Below, one piece after another: positions 42,597 to 49,928 of a DNA stretch of 64,000 nucleotides. The position numbers and the translations under genes are program-made. Each line of letters opens with the position of its first letter. Within the stretch, counting starts at the first letter, position 1. The notes beneath the pieces are model-generated. The model saw only the letters and a program-made list of their open reading frames with translations, searched no databases and was not told the origin of the DNA. The stretch covers positions 221,253 through 285,252 of the forward strand of contig NZ_AOLN01000004.1 of NCBI RefSeq assembly GCF_000337815.1. The letters are read 5' to 3'. The stretch is from Haloferax mucosum ATCC BAA-1512. GTDB lineage: Archaea; Halobacteriota; Halobacteria; Halobacteriales; Haloferacaceae.

Positions 42597-43871
42597 ATGC
42601 CACTCCACAACCGGGAGTTCATGAGTGGAACTCGCGGCACGATGGCCGTTGACTGGGAGCAACGAATCGACGTCAAACGCATGCGCGAGGAGCGAAAAGA
42701 GCGCGCGTTAGAGCGGATGCGCGACGCCGGACTCGGGAGTATGCTCCTCATCAACGACCCAAACATCCGGTACGTGACGGGTCTGGCGATGACCGGTGGG
42801 TCGGGCGCAGATCACTACTCACTTCTCATGGAAGACGGCAACGTCGTCCACTGGGACACCGCGGACCACGCGAGCAATCAGCGATACAACTGCCCGTGGC
42901 TGAACGACATCCGCTATGCCTGTCCCGGTCTCGGAAACGTTCCGCGGGCATCCGGCCGCGACTCGGCGCGGTCGTTCCTCCTCGACAAGATGGCCGGGAC
43001 CGTCGTCGATGCGCTCGAAGAGTACGGCCTGACGAGCGAACCGATGGGTATCGACACCGGCCACGACGGTCTCCTCGACGCGTTCGAATCGCAGGGTGTG
43101 GACGTCCGGCCCGGCGAGTGCGTGTCGGTGATGGAGGACGCGCGGAAAAACAAAACCGAAGACGAAATCGAGTGTCTCCGGCAGGTCGCCGCCATCTGCG
43201 AGGCGGGCTTTCAGGCTATCGCCGAGAACGCGAAGCCGGGCGCGCGAGAATCCGAAGTCTGGGGCGACGCAGTCCGCGAAATATGGCGACACGGCGCGAT
43301 GGCACAAGGCGGCTACATCACCTCCGGACCGAATACGTGGCCGAAACATCAGGCGAACACCACAGACCGGATGATTCGACCCGGTGACCTCGTCTACGCC
43401 GACTTCTACAACATCGGCTATCTCGGCTATCGGTCGTGTTACTACCGGACGTTCTCGATGGGCGAACCAACCCGAGAGCAAAAAGACGCCTACGAGACGG
43501 CCCGCGACAACCTCTACGACGTTCTCGAAGCGATCGAACCGGGGAAGACCACGGACGAGATTGCGATGGCCTTCCCGGATATGGAAGGCGAACACGCCGA
43601 TTGGTACGGGGCCGACGAACACTGGCAGATGACGACGAACCACTGGGCGCACGGACTCGGTCTGCAACTGTACGAAGTCCCACTCATCTGGCGCGGACTC
43701 TCGCCCGACCACCCCATCGAAATCGAGGAGGGAATGACGATGGCCGTCGAAACCCAAGAACCGGCCGGAAGACAGGGCGTCCGCGTCGAAGAGATGGTCG
43801 TCGTCCGCGACGACGGTGTCGAAGTCCTCAGTCAGTGGCCGGTCGAAGAGATCACTACTATCGACTACTGA
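42597..43871 (+). CDS. M24-family metallopeptidase-like (creatinase/prolidase fold) protein
   Basis: The 424-residue protein has an N-terminal creatinase-type domain (to about residue 190; LLINDPNIRYVTGLAM) and a pita-bread catalytic domain. Ligand positions read: Asp kept in GDLVYADFYNIG; the second Asp replaced in GYRSCYYRTF (Cys where prolidases have Asp); His kept in HWAHGLGLQLYEVP, with Tyr where a second His is common; Glu in MAVETQEP; Glu in VRVEEMVVV. It may be a one-metal or metal-free enzyme, as creatinase is. Overall it also recalls DddP-type M24 lyases. A DUF1028 gene follows after a 676-base gap. Confidence 0.82.
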   Translation: MPLHNREFMSGTRGTMAVDWEQRIDVKRMREERKERALERMRDAGLGSMLLINDPNIRYVTGLAMTGGSGADHYSLLMEDGNVVHWDTADHASNQRYNCPWLNDIRYACPGLGNVPRASGRDSARSFLLDKMAGTVVDALEEYGLTSEPMGIDTGHDGLLDAFESQGVDVRPGECVSVMEDARKNKTEDEIECLRQVAAICEAGFQAIAENAKPGARESEVWGDAVREIWRHGAMAQGGYITSGPNTWPKHQANTTDRMIRPGDLVYADFYNIGYLGYRSCYYRTFSMGEPTREQKDAYETARDNLYDVLEAIEPGKTTDEIAMAFPDMEGEHADWYGADEHWQMTTNHWAHGLGLQLYEVPLIWRGLSPDHPIEIEEGMTMAVETQEPAGRQGVRVEEMVVVRDDGVEVLSQWPVEEITTIDY

Positions 43872-44547
43872 CCCACGCCGACAAGGACTCCCACGAAGTC
43901 GTCGAAACAGTGCCGATACGCCAGCCACGATTTGGCGGGGGCTGATTCGACTTCGTACCGTCAGACACAAAAAGACAGAATAGACATATGAATTTTCACA
44001 AATTTTATAATTTTTAGAAATTGTAAAATTCGCTCCTTGCAGTGCTATAGGTTCTTTTTATCTGCAATTGACTCGCCAAGGAACCACACTGGGCCGGTGA
44101 AGACTGTACGTTATATCAAAATATTTTCTCACGGGCAAGCGGTCACGTTGGCTAAAAAGCGTGAGACCGCCGATTAAACATCGCATCTTCCGGCCCATTA
44201 ACCACGCTCATAACGCGCGGGTCGATGGTCACGATACCGCCAAATGTCGATGTGTGAGACCCTCTTCTCGTCGGTCAAGTGCTCGAACAGCGAACCCCTG
44301 CGTGCGCGAACGTGGTACACGAGAATTTCGTGAACTCGTCGTGAAATGTGTCGTTCATAACATCAAGCGTGCCGCAACATAGCCAAATCAACCGCAGTAT
44401 GGTGATTTACCAGAGCCGGGGAATTCGAACCACGTCTCGGCACGCCTGAATCGCTCGGGGGGAGACACGACCGTCGCGCCCGCCGAGTCGAAGCAGATAC
44501 CTTCGGGGGGTCAATTCTTATTCGGCGCGCGTGTGTCGGTAGCGGCG
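43872..44547. other. Intergenic region with AT-rich block and hairpin
   Basis: No convincing gene in 676 bases. It contains a very AT-rich stretch (about 43980-44035), a TATA-like run (44110-44127) and, right after it, an imperfect hairpin at 44139-44170. The remainder carries Arg-rich chance frames. A small RNA or terminator is possible. Confidence 0.5.
44139..44170. ncRNA. Possible structured RNA or terminator hairpin
   Basis: GCGGTCACG pairs with CGT-GA-GACCGC (nine pairs with a two-base bulge) around a 12-base loop. It starts about 20 bases after a TATA-like TTATATCAAAATATTTT run, so it could be the 5' part of an RNA transcribed rightwards. There is no further evidence. Confidence 0.25.
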
Positions 44548-45495
44548 ATGAAACCGCGTCCATCCACGTTCTCTATCGTTGCACGCGACCCCGAGCAAAA
44601 CGCCGTCGGCGTCGCCGTCCAGTCGAAATTCGTCAGCGTCGGGTCGGTCGTTCCGTTCGTGAGCGCCGATACGGGGGCGATTGCGACACAGAGCTTTGCG
44701 AACGTCGCGTACGGTCCCGATGGGTTGGACCTCCTTCGAGCGGGGCACACCGCCGCGGAAGTCGTCGAACTGCTGACCGAAGACGACGAGGACGCGCCGA
44801 GCAGACAGGTCGGTGTCGTCGAACGAGACGGAAGCGGCGGGGAAGACACCGTCGCCGCGTTCACCGGCAAGGACTGTTTCGACGTGGCAGGCGACATTCA
44901 GGGCGACCACTACACTGTACAGGGGAATATCCTCGAAAACGAGGCGACGCTGGAGTCGATGGCCGAAGCGTTCGAGACAGCCGACGGTGGTCTCCCGGAG
45001 CGCCTGATCGCCGCGCTCCACGCCGGCAACGACGCCGGCGGCGACAAACGAGGTGAACAGTCCGCGGCGATGTACATCGCCAAACCCGACGGCGGCTACG
45101 ACGGCGGCAACGACCGCTGGGTCGATGTCCGCGTAGACGACCATGAACACCCGATAGACGAACTCGAACGGGTCTTCAAGCATTACGACATCACGCTTCT
45201 CGAACGCGAAGCGCCCGACGAGACGGTGTCGCTTTCGGGAGAGACCGCCGAGTCGGTGCTGGAAACGCTCGCCGAACTCGGATTGTACGACGGAACGCCG
45301 TCCAGCGAGTTTGGTGACGAAGCGGTCGATGCACTCGAATCGTTCCGTGGCATGAACAACTTCGAGAACCACTCGCTCGTCGTCCTCGAAGACGCCATCG
45401 CCCGCGGCTGGGACGACGTTGCCGATGTGACCGACGGCGAGGAACGATTGGTCGAGGCAATCTGGCAGGGCCTGACACGACTCGACCGGAAATAA
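44548..45495 (+). CDS. DUF1028 Ntn-hydrolase-like protein
   Basis: The 315-residue protein has the DUF1028 domain in residues 1-215: MKPRPSTFSIVARDPEQNAVGVAVQSKFVSVGSVVPFVSADTGAIATQSF, GPDGLDLLRAGHTAAEVVELL, VQGNILENEATLESMAEAF and GGNDRWVDVRVDDHEHPIDEL. DUF1028 is predicted to be an N-terminal-nucleophile-type hydrolase; no reaction is firmly established. The C-terminal 90 residues contain a putative peptidoglycan-binding-like helical segment often attached to this family. GTG at 44533 is possible; ATG at 44548 is chosen. The family is often found near peptidases and amidohydrolases, as here with M24. Confidence 0.85.
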   Translation: MKPRPSTFSIVARDPEQNAVGVAVQSKFVSVGSVVPFVSADTGAIATQSFANVAYGPDGLDLLRAGHTAAEVVELLTEDDEDAPSRQVGVVERDGSGGEDTVAAFTGKDCFDVAGDIQGDHYTVQGNILENEATLESMAEAFETADGGLPERLIAALHAGNDAGGDKRGEQSAAMYIAKPDGGYDGGNDRWVDVRVDDHEHPIDELERVFKHYDITLLEREAPDETVSLSGETAESVLETLAELGLYDGTPSSEFGDEAVDALESFRGMNNFENHSLVVLEDAIARGWDDVADVTDGEERLVEAIWQGLTRLDRK

Positions 45496-45568
45496 GGCGA
45501 AAGCCGGGACTCAAACGGGTCTTTAACTCTGGCGTAGGGCAATACACCCCCCACTAGTAGAGTGATGT

Positions 45569-46630
45569 ATGCAACGAAGACAACTGCTAGCGGCGGTCGG
45601 CATCGGTCTCACGACTGCCGTTGCAGGCTGTACCTCGCAAGCGAGCACGGGCGAAGGCGAAGACGCCGAACTCGACACGACGACCGCCACTGGAACGGAA
45701 ACGGAGACGGAAACCGCGCCCGAACCGACGGCTGTCGCGGCCGGTGAGACGACGACTCGAACTATCGGAACCGGCTCGCTCGACGACAGTGGGATGCGGA
45801 AGTCCCACAACGTCGTGCTCACGAACCAGACCGAAACGTCGGAGAGCGCGTCGCTCACCATCACGCAGGCGGGCAAGACCGTACTCGACGAGCGGTTCGA
45901 ACTCGCATCGAAGGCGGCCGTCGCCGTGCCGATAACTGACCTCGGTTCCTACGAGGTGCGGGCGACGCTGACAGCGACAGACGCGACAGAGACGGTGACA
46001 ATCTCGCTCGAGCAGTTCACCTGTAACGTGACGCGGACGACGATTGGCGTCACCGCCGACAGAGCGCTCACGTCGGGAAGTGTTTCGACGCTGATGGCCT
46101 GTCCCGGCGTCGTCACGGAGCGAGTTCCCGCCGACGGTTCGACCTCGAAGACGCTCGGAGACGAGCCGGTACTCGCGGATACGGGGAAGGGGACACACAC
46201 CGTGTTGCTCCGGAACCCGACCGACGAGACGTGGACGGCGCGAATCCAAATCAGAACGGTGTCCGCACCACAATTCGACGGCCTGTACACGGTCGAATCG
46301 AACGGGACGGTCCTGCTCACGCTCAGCGAAGACGGAAACTACGCGCTCGACATCGGCGTCATCGAAACTGGGGCCACCGCAACCGAAGAAGTCGGTCCCA
46401 AGAACTTCGAGTGTAATCGGTCGTCTACCCGCGGCGAAATCACCACCGACGGCGGTCTCGACGTAGCGACGAGTGCGACGCTGATGGCGTGCGAAACGGA
46501 CGTTGACAACGGGACGACGACCGCGAACGACACGACTGCAAACGGAACAGCTGTGAACGACACGACTGCAAACGGAACAGCTGTGAACGACACGACCACG
46601 GACAACACGACCACGGACGAAAATTCCTAA
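45569..46630 (+). CDS. Secreted lipoprotein, haloarchaea-specific, with Asn-Xaa-Thr-rich tail
   Basis: The 353-residue exported protein has a Tat-type lipoprotein signal (MQRRQLLAAVGIGLTTAVAGC, Cys at residue 21), a Thr/Glu linker (to about residue 60) and two beta-rich domains. Each domain ends with a similar segment (LTSGSVSTLMACPG and LDVATSATLMACET), suggesting an internal duplication with paired Cys (FTCN...MAC and FECN...MAC). The C-terminal 40 residues are repeats of Asn-Asp-Thr and Asn-Gly-Thr, likely N-glycosylation sites. No function can be named. Confidence 0.75.
   Translation: MQRRQLLAAVGIGLTTAVAGCTSQASTGEGEDAELDTTTATGTETETETAPEPTAVAAGETTTRTIGTGSLDDSGMRKSHNVVLTNQTETSESASLTITQAGKTVLDERFELASKAAVAVPITDLGSYEVRATLTATDATETVTISLEQFTCNVTRTTIGVTADRALTSGSVSTLMACPGVVTERVPADGSTSKTLGDEPVLADTGKGTHTVLLRNPTDETWTARIQIRTVSAPQFDGLYTVESNGTVLLTLSEDGNYALDIGVIETGATATEEVGPKNFECNRSSTRGEITTDGGLDVATSATLMACETDVDNGTTTANDTTANGTAVNDTTANGTAVNDTTTDNTTTDENS
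46531..46590 (+). repeat. Perfect 30-base tandem repeat in the lipoprotein tail
   Basis: Two identical 30-base units (46531-46560, 46561-46590) encode the decapeptide TTANGTAVND twice, with imperfect copies on either side. It probably arose by replication slippage and is likely to vary between strains. Confidence 0.9.
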
Positions 46631-46693
46631 CGCCCTCGCGGTACGGCCGCCGAAACAAATCTCTTTGACCCGCGCACTCTTGTGTCGCGGTAG

Positions 46694-48202
46694 ATGACGA
46701 CGCCGACGCTCCTCGTCGCCGGAACTGCGAGCCACGTTGGGAAAAGCACCGTCGCGGCCGGGGTCTGTCGCCTGCTCGCAACTCGCGGGTTCGACGTCGC
46801 GCCCTTCAAGGCCCAGAACATGAGCAACAACGCCCGTGCGGTCGCGGCCGCCGACGGCCACGGATTCGGCGAAATCGGCGTCTCCCAGTACGTCCAAGCC
46901 CGCGCGGCCGGCGTCGTACCGACCACCGACCACAATCCAGTCCTCCTCAAACCGCACGGCGACGGCACTTCCCAGCTCGTTGTCCACGGCCGCGCAATCG
47001 GATTGAATACGGCGAGCGACTACTACGCGACCCACTGGCAAGACGCGCGGGAGGCGGCGGTCGAGTCCCACGCTCGACTGGCCGCGTCGGCCGACGTGGT
47101 CGTCGCCGAGGGCGCAGGCTCGATTGCCGAGATAAATCTCCACGACCGCGACTTGGCCAACGTCGAAACCGCGCGGTTCGCCGACGCACACATCCTCCTC
47201 GTCGCCGATATCGAACGCGGCGGGGTCTTCGCCAGCCTCGTCGGCACGCTCAAACTCATGCCCGACGACCTGCGTGAGCGCGTCGTCGGCGCGGTCATCA
47301 CCAAGTTCCGCGGCGACCCGAGCATCCTCGACTCGGGCTTCGAGGAGTTCGAATCGATGACCGGCGTCCCCGTTCTCGGCGTCCTCCCGTACGACGACCC
47401 CGGTCTCCCCGAAGAAGACAGCCTCGCACTCCCGGCGGCGGGCGAACGCGCTCTCGTCGGCGACGACGACGGCGTCTCGGCCGCAGAAACCGTCACTGTC
47501 GGCGTCCCGCGACTGCCGCACATCTCGAACGCGACCGATTTCGGGCCGCTCGCCGAGACGCCCGGCGTGCGAGTCGCGTACCTCCCGCTCCATTCGACGC
47601 TCGACGGTATCGACGGCGTCGTCCTACCTGGAAGCAAGAACACCGTTGACGACCTGTTTGCGCTCCGAGACGCCGGATTCGACGACGAACTCGCCGCGTT
47701 CACGGGACCAATCGTCGGTATCTGTGGCGGCTACCAACTCCTCGGTGAGCGAATCGAGAACGCCGACGTCGAAAGCACCGACGGCGTCGAGACCGCCGAC
47801 GGGTTGGGGCACCTGCCGATAGTCACGCGATTTTCCCACGACAAACGCGTCGAGCCGGTTCGAATCGACTTCGAGGGCGCAGGGCCGCTGTCGGGGGCAA
47901 ACGGAGACGTCGAGGGGTACGAGATACATATGGGCGACAGCCGAATCGTCGGCGACGCGGTCCCCGTTTCGGGCGACGGTGCGGCCGTCGGGCGAGTCGC
48001 CGGCACCTACATACACGACTTGTTTGCGAACGGATCGCCGCGGAGCGCATTCCTCGACGCGGTGTACGACTCCGCCGGCCGCCAGCGCCCGCAAACGACA
48101 CAAACAGAGACCGAAACCGATACCGACCCGTACGAGCGGGCCGCGGCGCTCGTCGGTGACAATCTCGACGTGGTGGCGCTCCTCGATGCGCTCGACCGGT
48201 AG
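46694..48202 (+). CDS. cobQ: Cobyric acid synthase (CobQ/CbiP)
   Basis: This glutamine-dependent amidotransferase amidates four side-chain carboxylates of adenosyl-cobyrinate a,c-diamide. The N-terminal DTBS-like ATPase has [23 protein letters not shown], then [23 protein letters not shown] and [18 protein letters not shown]. The C-terminal glutaminase carries the nucleophile Cys in [14 protein letters not shown] and His in YEIHMGDSR and YIHDLFAN. The 502-residue length is normal. It is a single gene; the corrinoid adenosyltransferase is 44 kb away. Confidence 0.95.
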   Translation: MTTPTLLVAGTASHVGKSTVAAGVCRLLATRGFDVAPFKAQNMSNNARAVAAADGHGFGEIGVSQYVQARAAGVVPTTDHNPVLLKPHGDGTSQLVVHGRAIGLNTASDYYATHWQDAREAAVESHARLAASADVVVAEGAGSIAEINLHDRDLANVETARFADAHILLVADIERGGVFASLVGTLKLMPDDLRERVVGAVITKFRGDPSILDSGFEEFESMTGVPVLGVLPYDDPGLPEEDSLALPAAGERALVGDDDGVSAAETVTVGVPRLPHISNATDFGPLAETPGVRVAYLPLHSTLDGIDGVVLPGSKNTVDDLFALRDAGFDDELAAFTGPIVGICGGYQLLGERIENADVESTDGVETADGLGHLPIVTRFSHDKRVEPVRIDFEGAGPLSGANGDVEGYEIHMGDSRIVGDAVPVSGDGAAVGRVAGTYIHDLFANGSPRSAFLDAVYDSAGRQRPQTTQTETETDTDPYERAAALVGDNLDVVALLDALDR

Positions 48203-48327
48203 TGACAGAATAGTTTCGATAGTCGGTAGTCGGAGAACTCGGAGACAGCGCGAAAGTTATCGCGGAGGCGGGAGATAATATATTCATCCGGAGAAATATT
48301 CTTACCCGTGGAGCAGAGTCGTCAACC

Positions 48328-48471
48328 ATGTCCCAATCGACGCGCCTACTCGATTCGTTCGACACCGACGATTGCACGTACTGCGACGGTGACCTGGTCG
48401 TCGAAGACTACAAAAACAACGACGCTATCGTCTGCGACGACTGCGGAACGCCAGCAGTACAACTCTGGTAA
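48328..48471 (+). CDS. Zinc-finger micro-protein with two CxxC motifs
   Basis: The 47-residue protein has CTYCDGD near residue 16 and CDDCGTP near residue 36, ending AVQLW. The two CxxC pairs should bind one zinc. Such micro-proteins are numerous in Haloferax and some affect biofilm, swarming or stress; this one is unassigned. ATG at 48328 and TAA at 48469 are clear, and the upstream 100 bases are AT-rich. Confidence 0.8.
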   Translation: MSQSTRLLDSFDTDDCTYCDGDLVVEDYKNNDAIVCDDCGTPAVQLW

Positions 48472-48546
48472 GGAAGAATCCCGGTAGCGGGACCGACTGC
48501 CTGCGCGTACGGGAGGCGAGAAAACGCCCGCCGCTCGATTTCGGGT

Positions 48547-49779
48547 TTAGAAGTCTCCGTTGATGATGTCGGCGACGCGCTGACGGTCGAAGAGTTGTTC
48601 CTCGACGGGAATCTCCGGGTACGGTCCTTCTTCGTACGTCGGCCACGCGCCGAACTGGTCGGGATAGAGCTGTTTTGCGGTCATCTCAATTTGGAACAGG
48701 TTGAGAATCGGTCCCTGATACCGAGCGCCCTGAGCGTGGATACGACCGTTTTTCACCGCGGAAATCTTGCTTCCGACCGGGTCGTCGTTGAACGCCTTGC
48801 GAGTCGCAACCATATCCGTCGTTGGGTGCATCCCACCGAGCGAGAGAATCACGTCCGGGTCGGCTTCGAGGAGCGTTTCGAAATCGACGGTCGAACCCGA
48901 TTCGAAGTCGTCGCCGAATGCGGTTTGGACACCGAGCGGGCGCGTGTGGGCCGTCAGATATCCGGGGTGGTTCGCGTCGTAGGCGTAGATTGTCTCGAAG
49001 TCGCTGGTGCCGAGCATCACGGCAGTCGGTCGCTCGTCTTTCGGTGGCAGGTTCGACGAAATCGTCTGTACTAGGTCGTCGTGGACCGTTGCGAGCGCGT
49101 CGTAGCGCGCTTCGGCCTGAAAGACCTGTGCGACCTTCTCGAAGATTTGCCAGAGCGTGTAATACTCGTAGTCGTCTGCCCACTCCTCCGGCGGCGACTG
49201 GTGTCGGTCGCTGAAGGTGTTGCCGAACCACGGAGCCACGTTTTGCTCGATTTCTTCGAGGTCTTCTTCTCCCCAACTGCCAAGTGCGGCGACGCTCGCT
49301 GGGTCCGCGAGGTGCACGTCACTGTCGAGTTCGTACAGCTTCTCCTTGGTCGGTTCCCACGACGAATACAGGCCGCTCCAGTCGAGCGAGACGCCGTCGA
49401 GTCGCGCGACGAACTGGTTCCACAGCGCGTCGTAGTAGTCGGGCGCATGCATCGCGTTGACGGCGTCGCCGTGGCCGAGCGCGAACGCCATCCCCGCGTG
49501 GTGAGTCAGACGGGTGAAGATAGTCTCCGGCACGCCGTCGAACTCTACGTTGCCCATTGGAGCCATCGAGACGGTGTACGAGTCGCCGTCGTCGGCTGAT
49601 TCGGTTGTCTGTTCCGTCGTGGGTTCTGAGGTCGAGGTTGCGGTCGCGGTCGACTCCGAGTCCGTCGTCGTCTCCTCGCCCGAAGTGCCCGTACAGCCCG
49701 CAAGCAGGCCGCCAGCGGCGACCGCGAGTCCAGATTTAAGATACGTCCGACGAGTCGCCGACTGCTCCTTCTTTGCCAT
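48547..49779 (-). CDS. Iron-siderophore ABC transporter substrate-binding lipoprotein (second copy)
   Basis: The 410-residue paralogue of the protein at 10048 has a Tat signal with lipobox (TRRTYLKSGLAVAAGGLLAGC, Cys near residue 29), a Thr/Ser/Glu linker, and a FecB-like domain from YTVSMAPMGNVEFDGVPETIFTRLTHHAGMAFALGHGDAV. The C-terminus EMTAKQLYPDQFGAW...PEIPVEEQLFDRQRVADII is nearly shared with the paralogue. ATG at 49779 gives the signal peptide directly; the longer upstream frame is Arg-rich antisense-like sequence. An iron box lies six bases before the start codon, and no permease is adjacent. Confidence 0.87.
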   Translation of the reverse strand: MAKKEQSATRRTYLKSGLAVAAGGLLAGCTGTSGEETTTDSESTATATSTSEPTTEQTTESADDGDSYTVSMAPMGNVEFDGVPETIFTRLTHHAGMAFALGHGDAVNAMHAPDYYDALWNQFVARLDGVSLDWSGLYSSWEPTKEKLYELDSDVHLADPASVAALGSWGEEDLEEIEQNVAPWFGNTFSDRHQSPPEEWADDYEYYTLWQIFEKVAQVFQAEARYDALATVHDDLVQTISSNLPPKDERPTAVMLGTSDFETIYAYDANHPGYLTAHTRPLGVQTAFGDDFESGSTVDFETLLEADPDVILSLGGMHPTTDMVATRKAFNDDPVGSKISAVKNGRIHAQGARYQGPILNLFQIEMTAKQLYPDQFGAWPTYEEGPYPEIPVEEQLFDRQRVADIINGDF

Positions 49780-49784
49780 AATGT

Positions 49785-49802
49785 TTTTAGGTCTGCCTAA
49801 AA
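49785..49802. promoter_or_regulatory. Iron box upstream of second siderophore-binding gene
   Basis: TTTTAGGTCTGCCTAAAA is an 18-base inverted repeat with a four-base centre, ending six bases before the ATG at 49779. It is of the same type and at a similar position as the boxes at 9993 and 10030, so both binding proteins belong to one iron regulon. Confidence 0.78.
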
Positions 49803-49928
49803 TACAAAGACCCATCGATTTTAAGCTGGCCGGATAATCGGGGAAGTCGGCCGGTTCGTCGTCGAGAGTCCGGTGGAACAGACGCGGTCGGGACTCACCC
49901 CGGAGGACCAGTGATGGATACAGAGGTG

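Noticed and set aside
44415..44470. A tRNA T-arm-like GGTTCGAATTCCCC on the minus strand
   Set aside because: The bases around the loop do not form the five-pair T stem, and no acceptor, D or anticodon arm can be drawn.
45587..47593. A 668-codon minus-strand frame opposite the lipoprotein and cobyric acid synthase genes
   Set aside because: Arg-rich, domain-free sequence lying antisense to two genes with clear signal and catalytic motifs.
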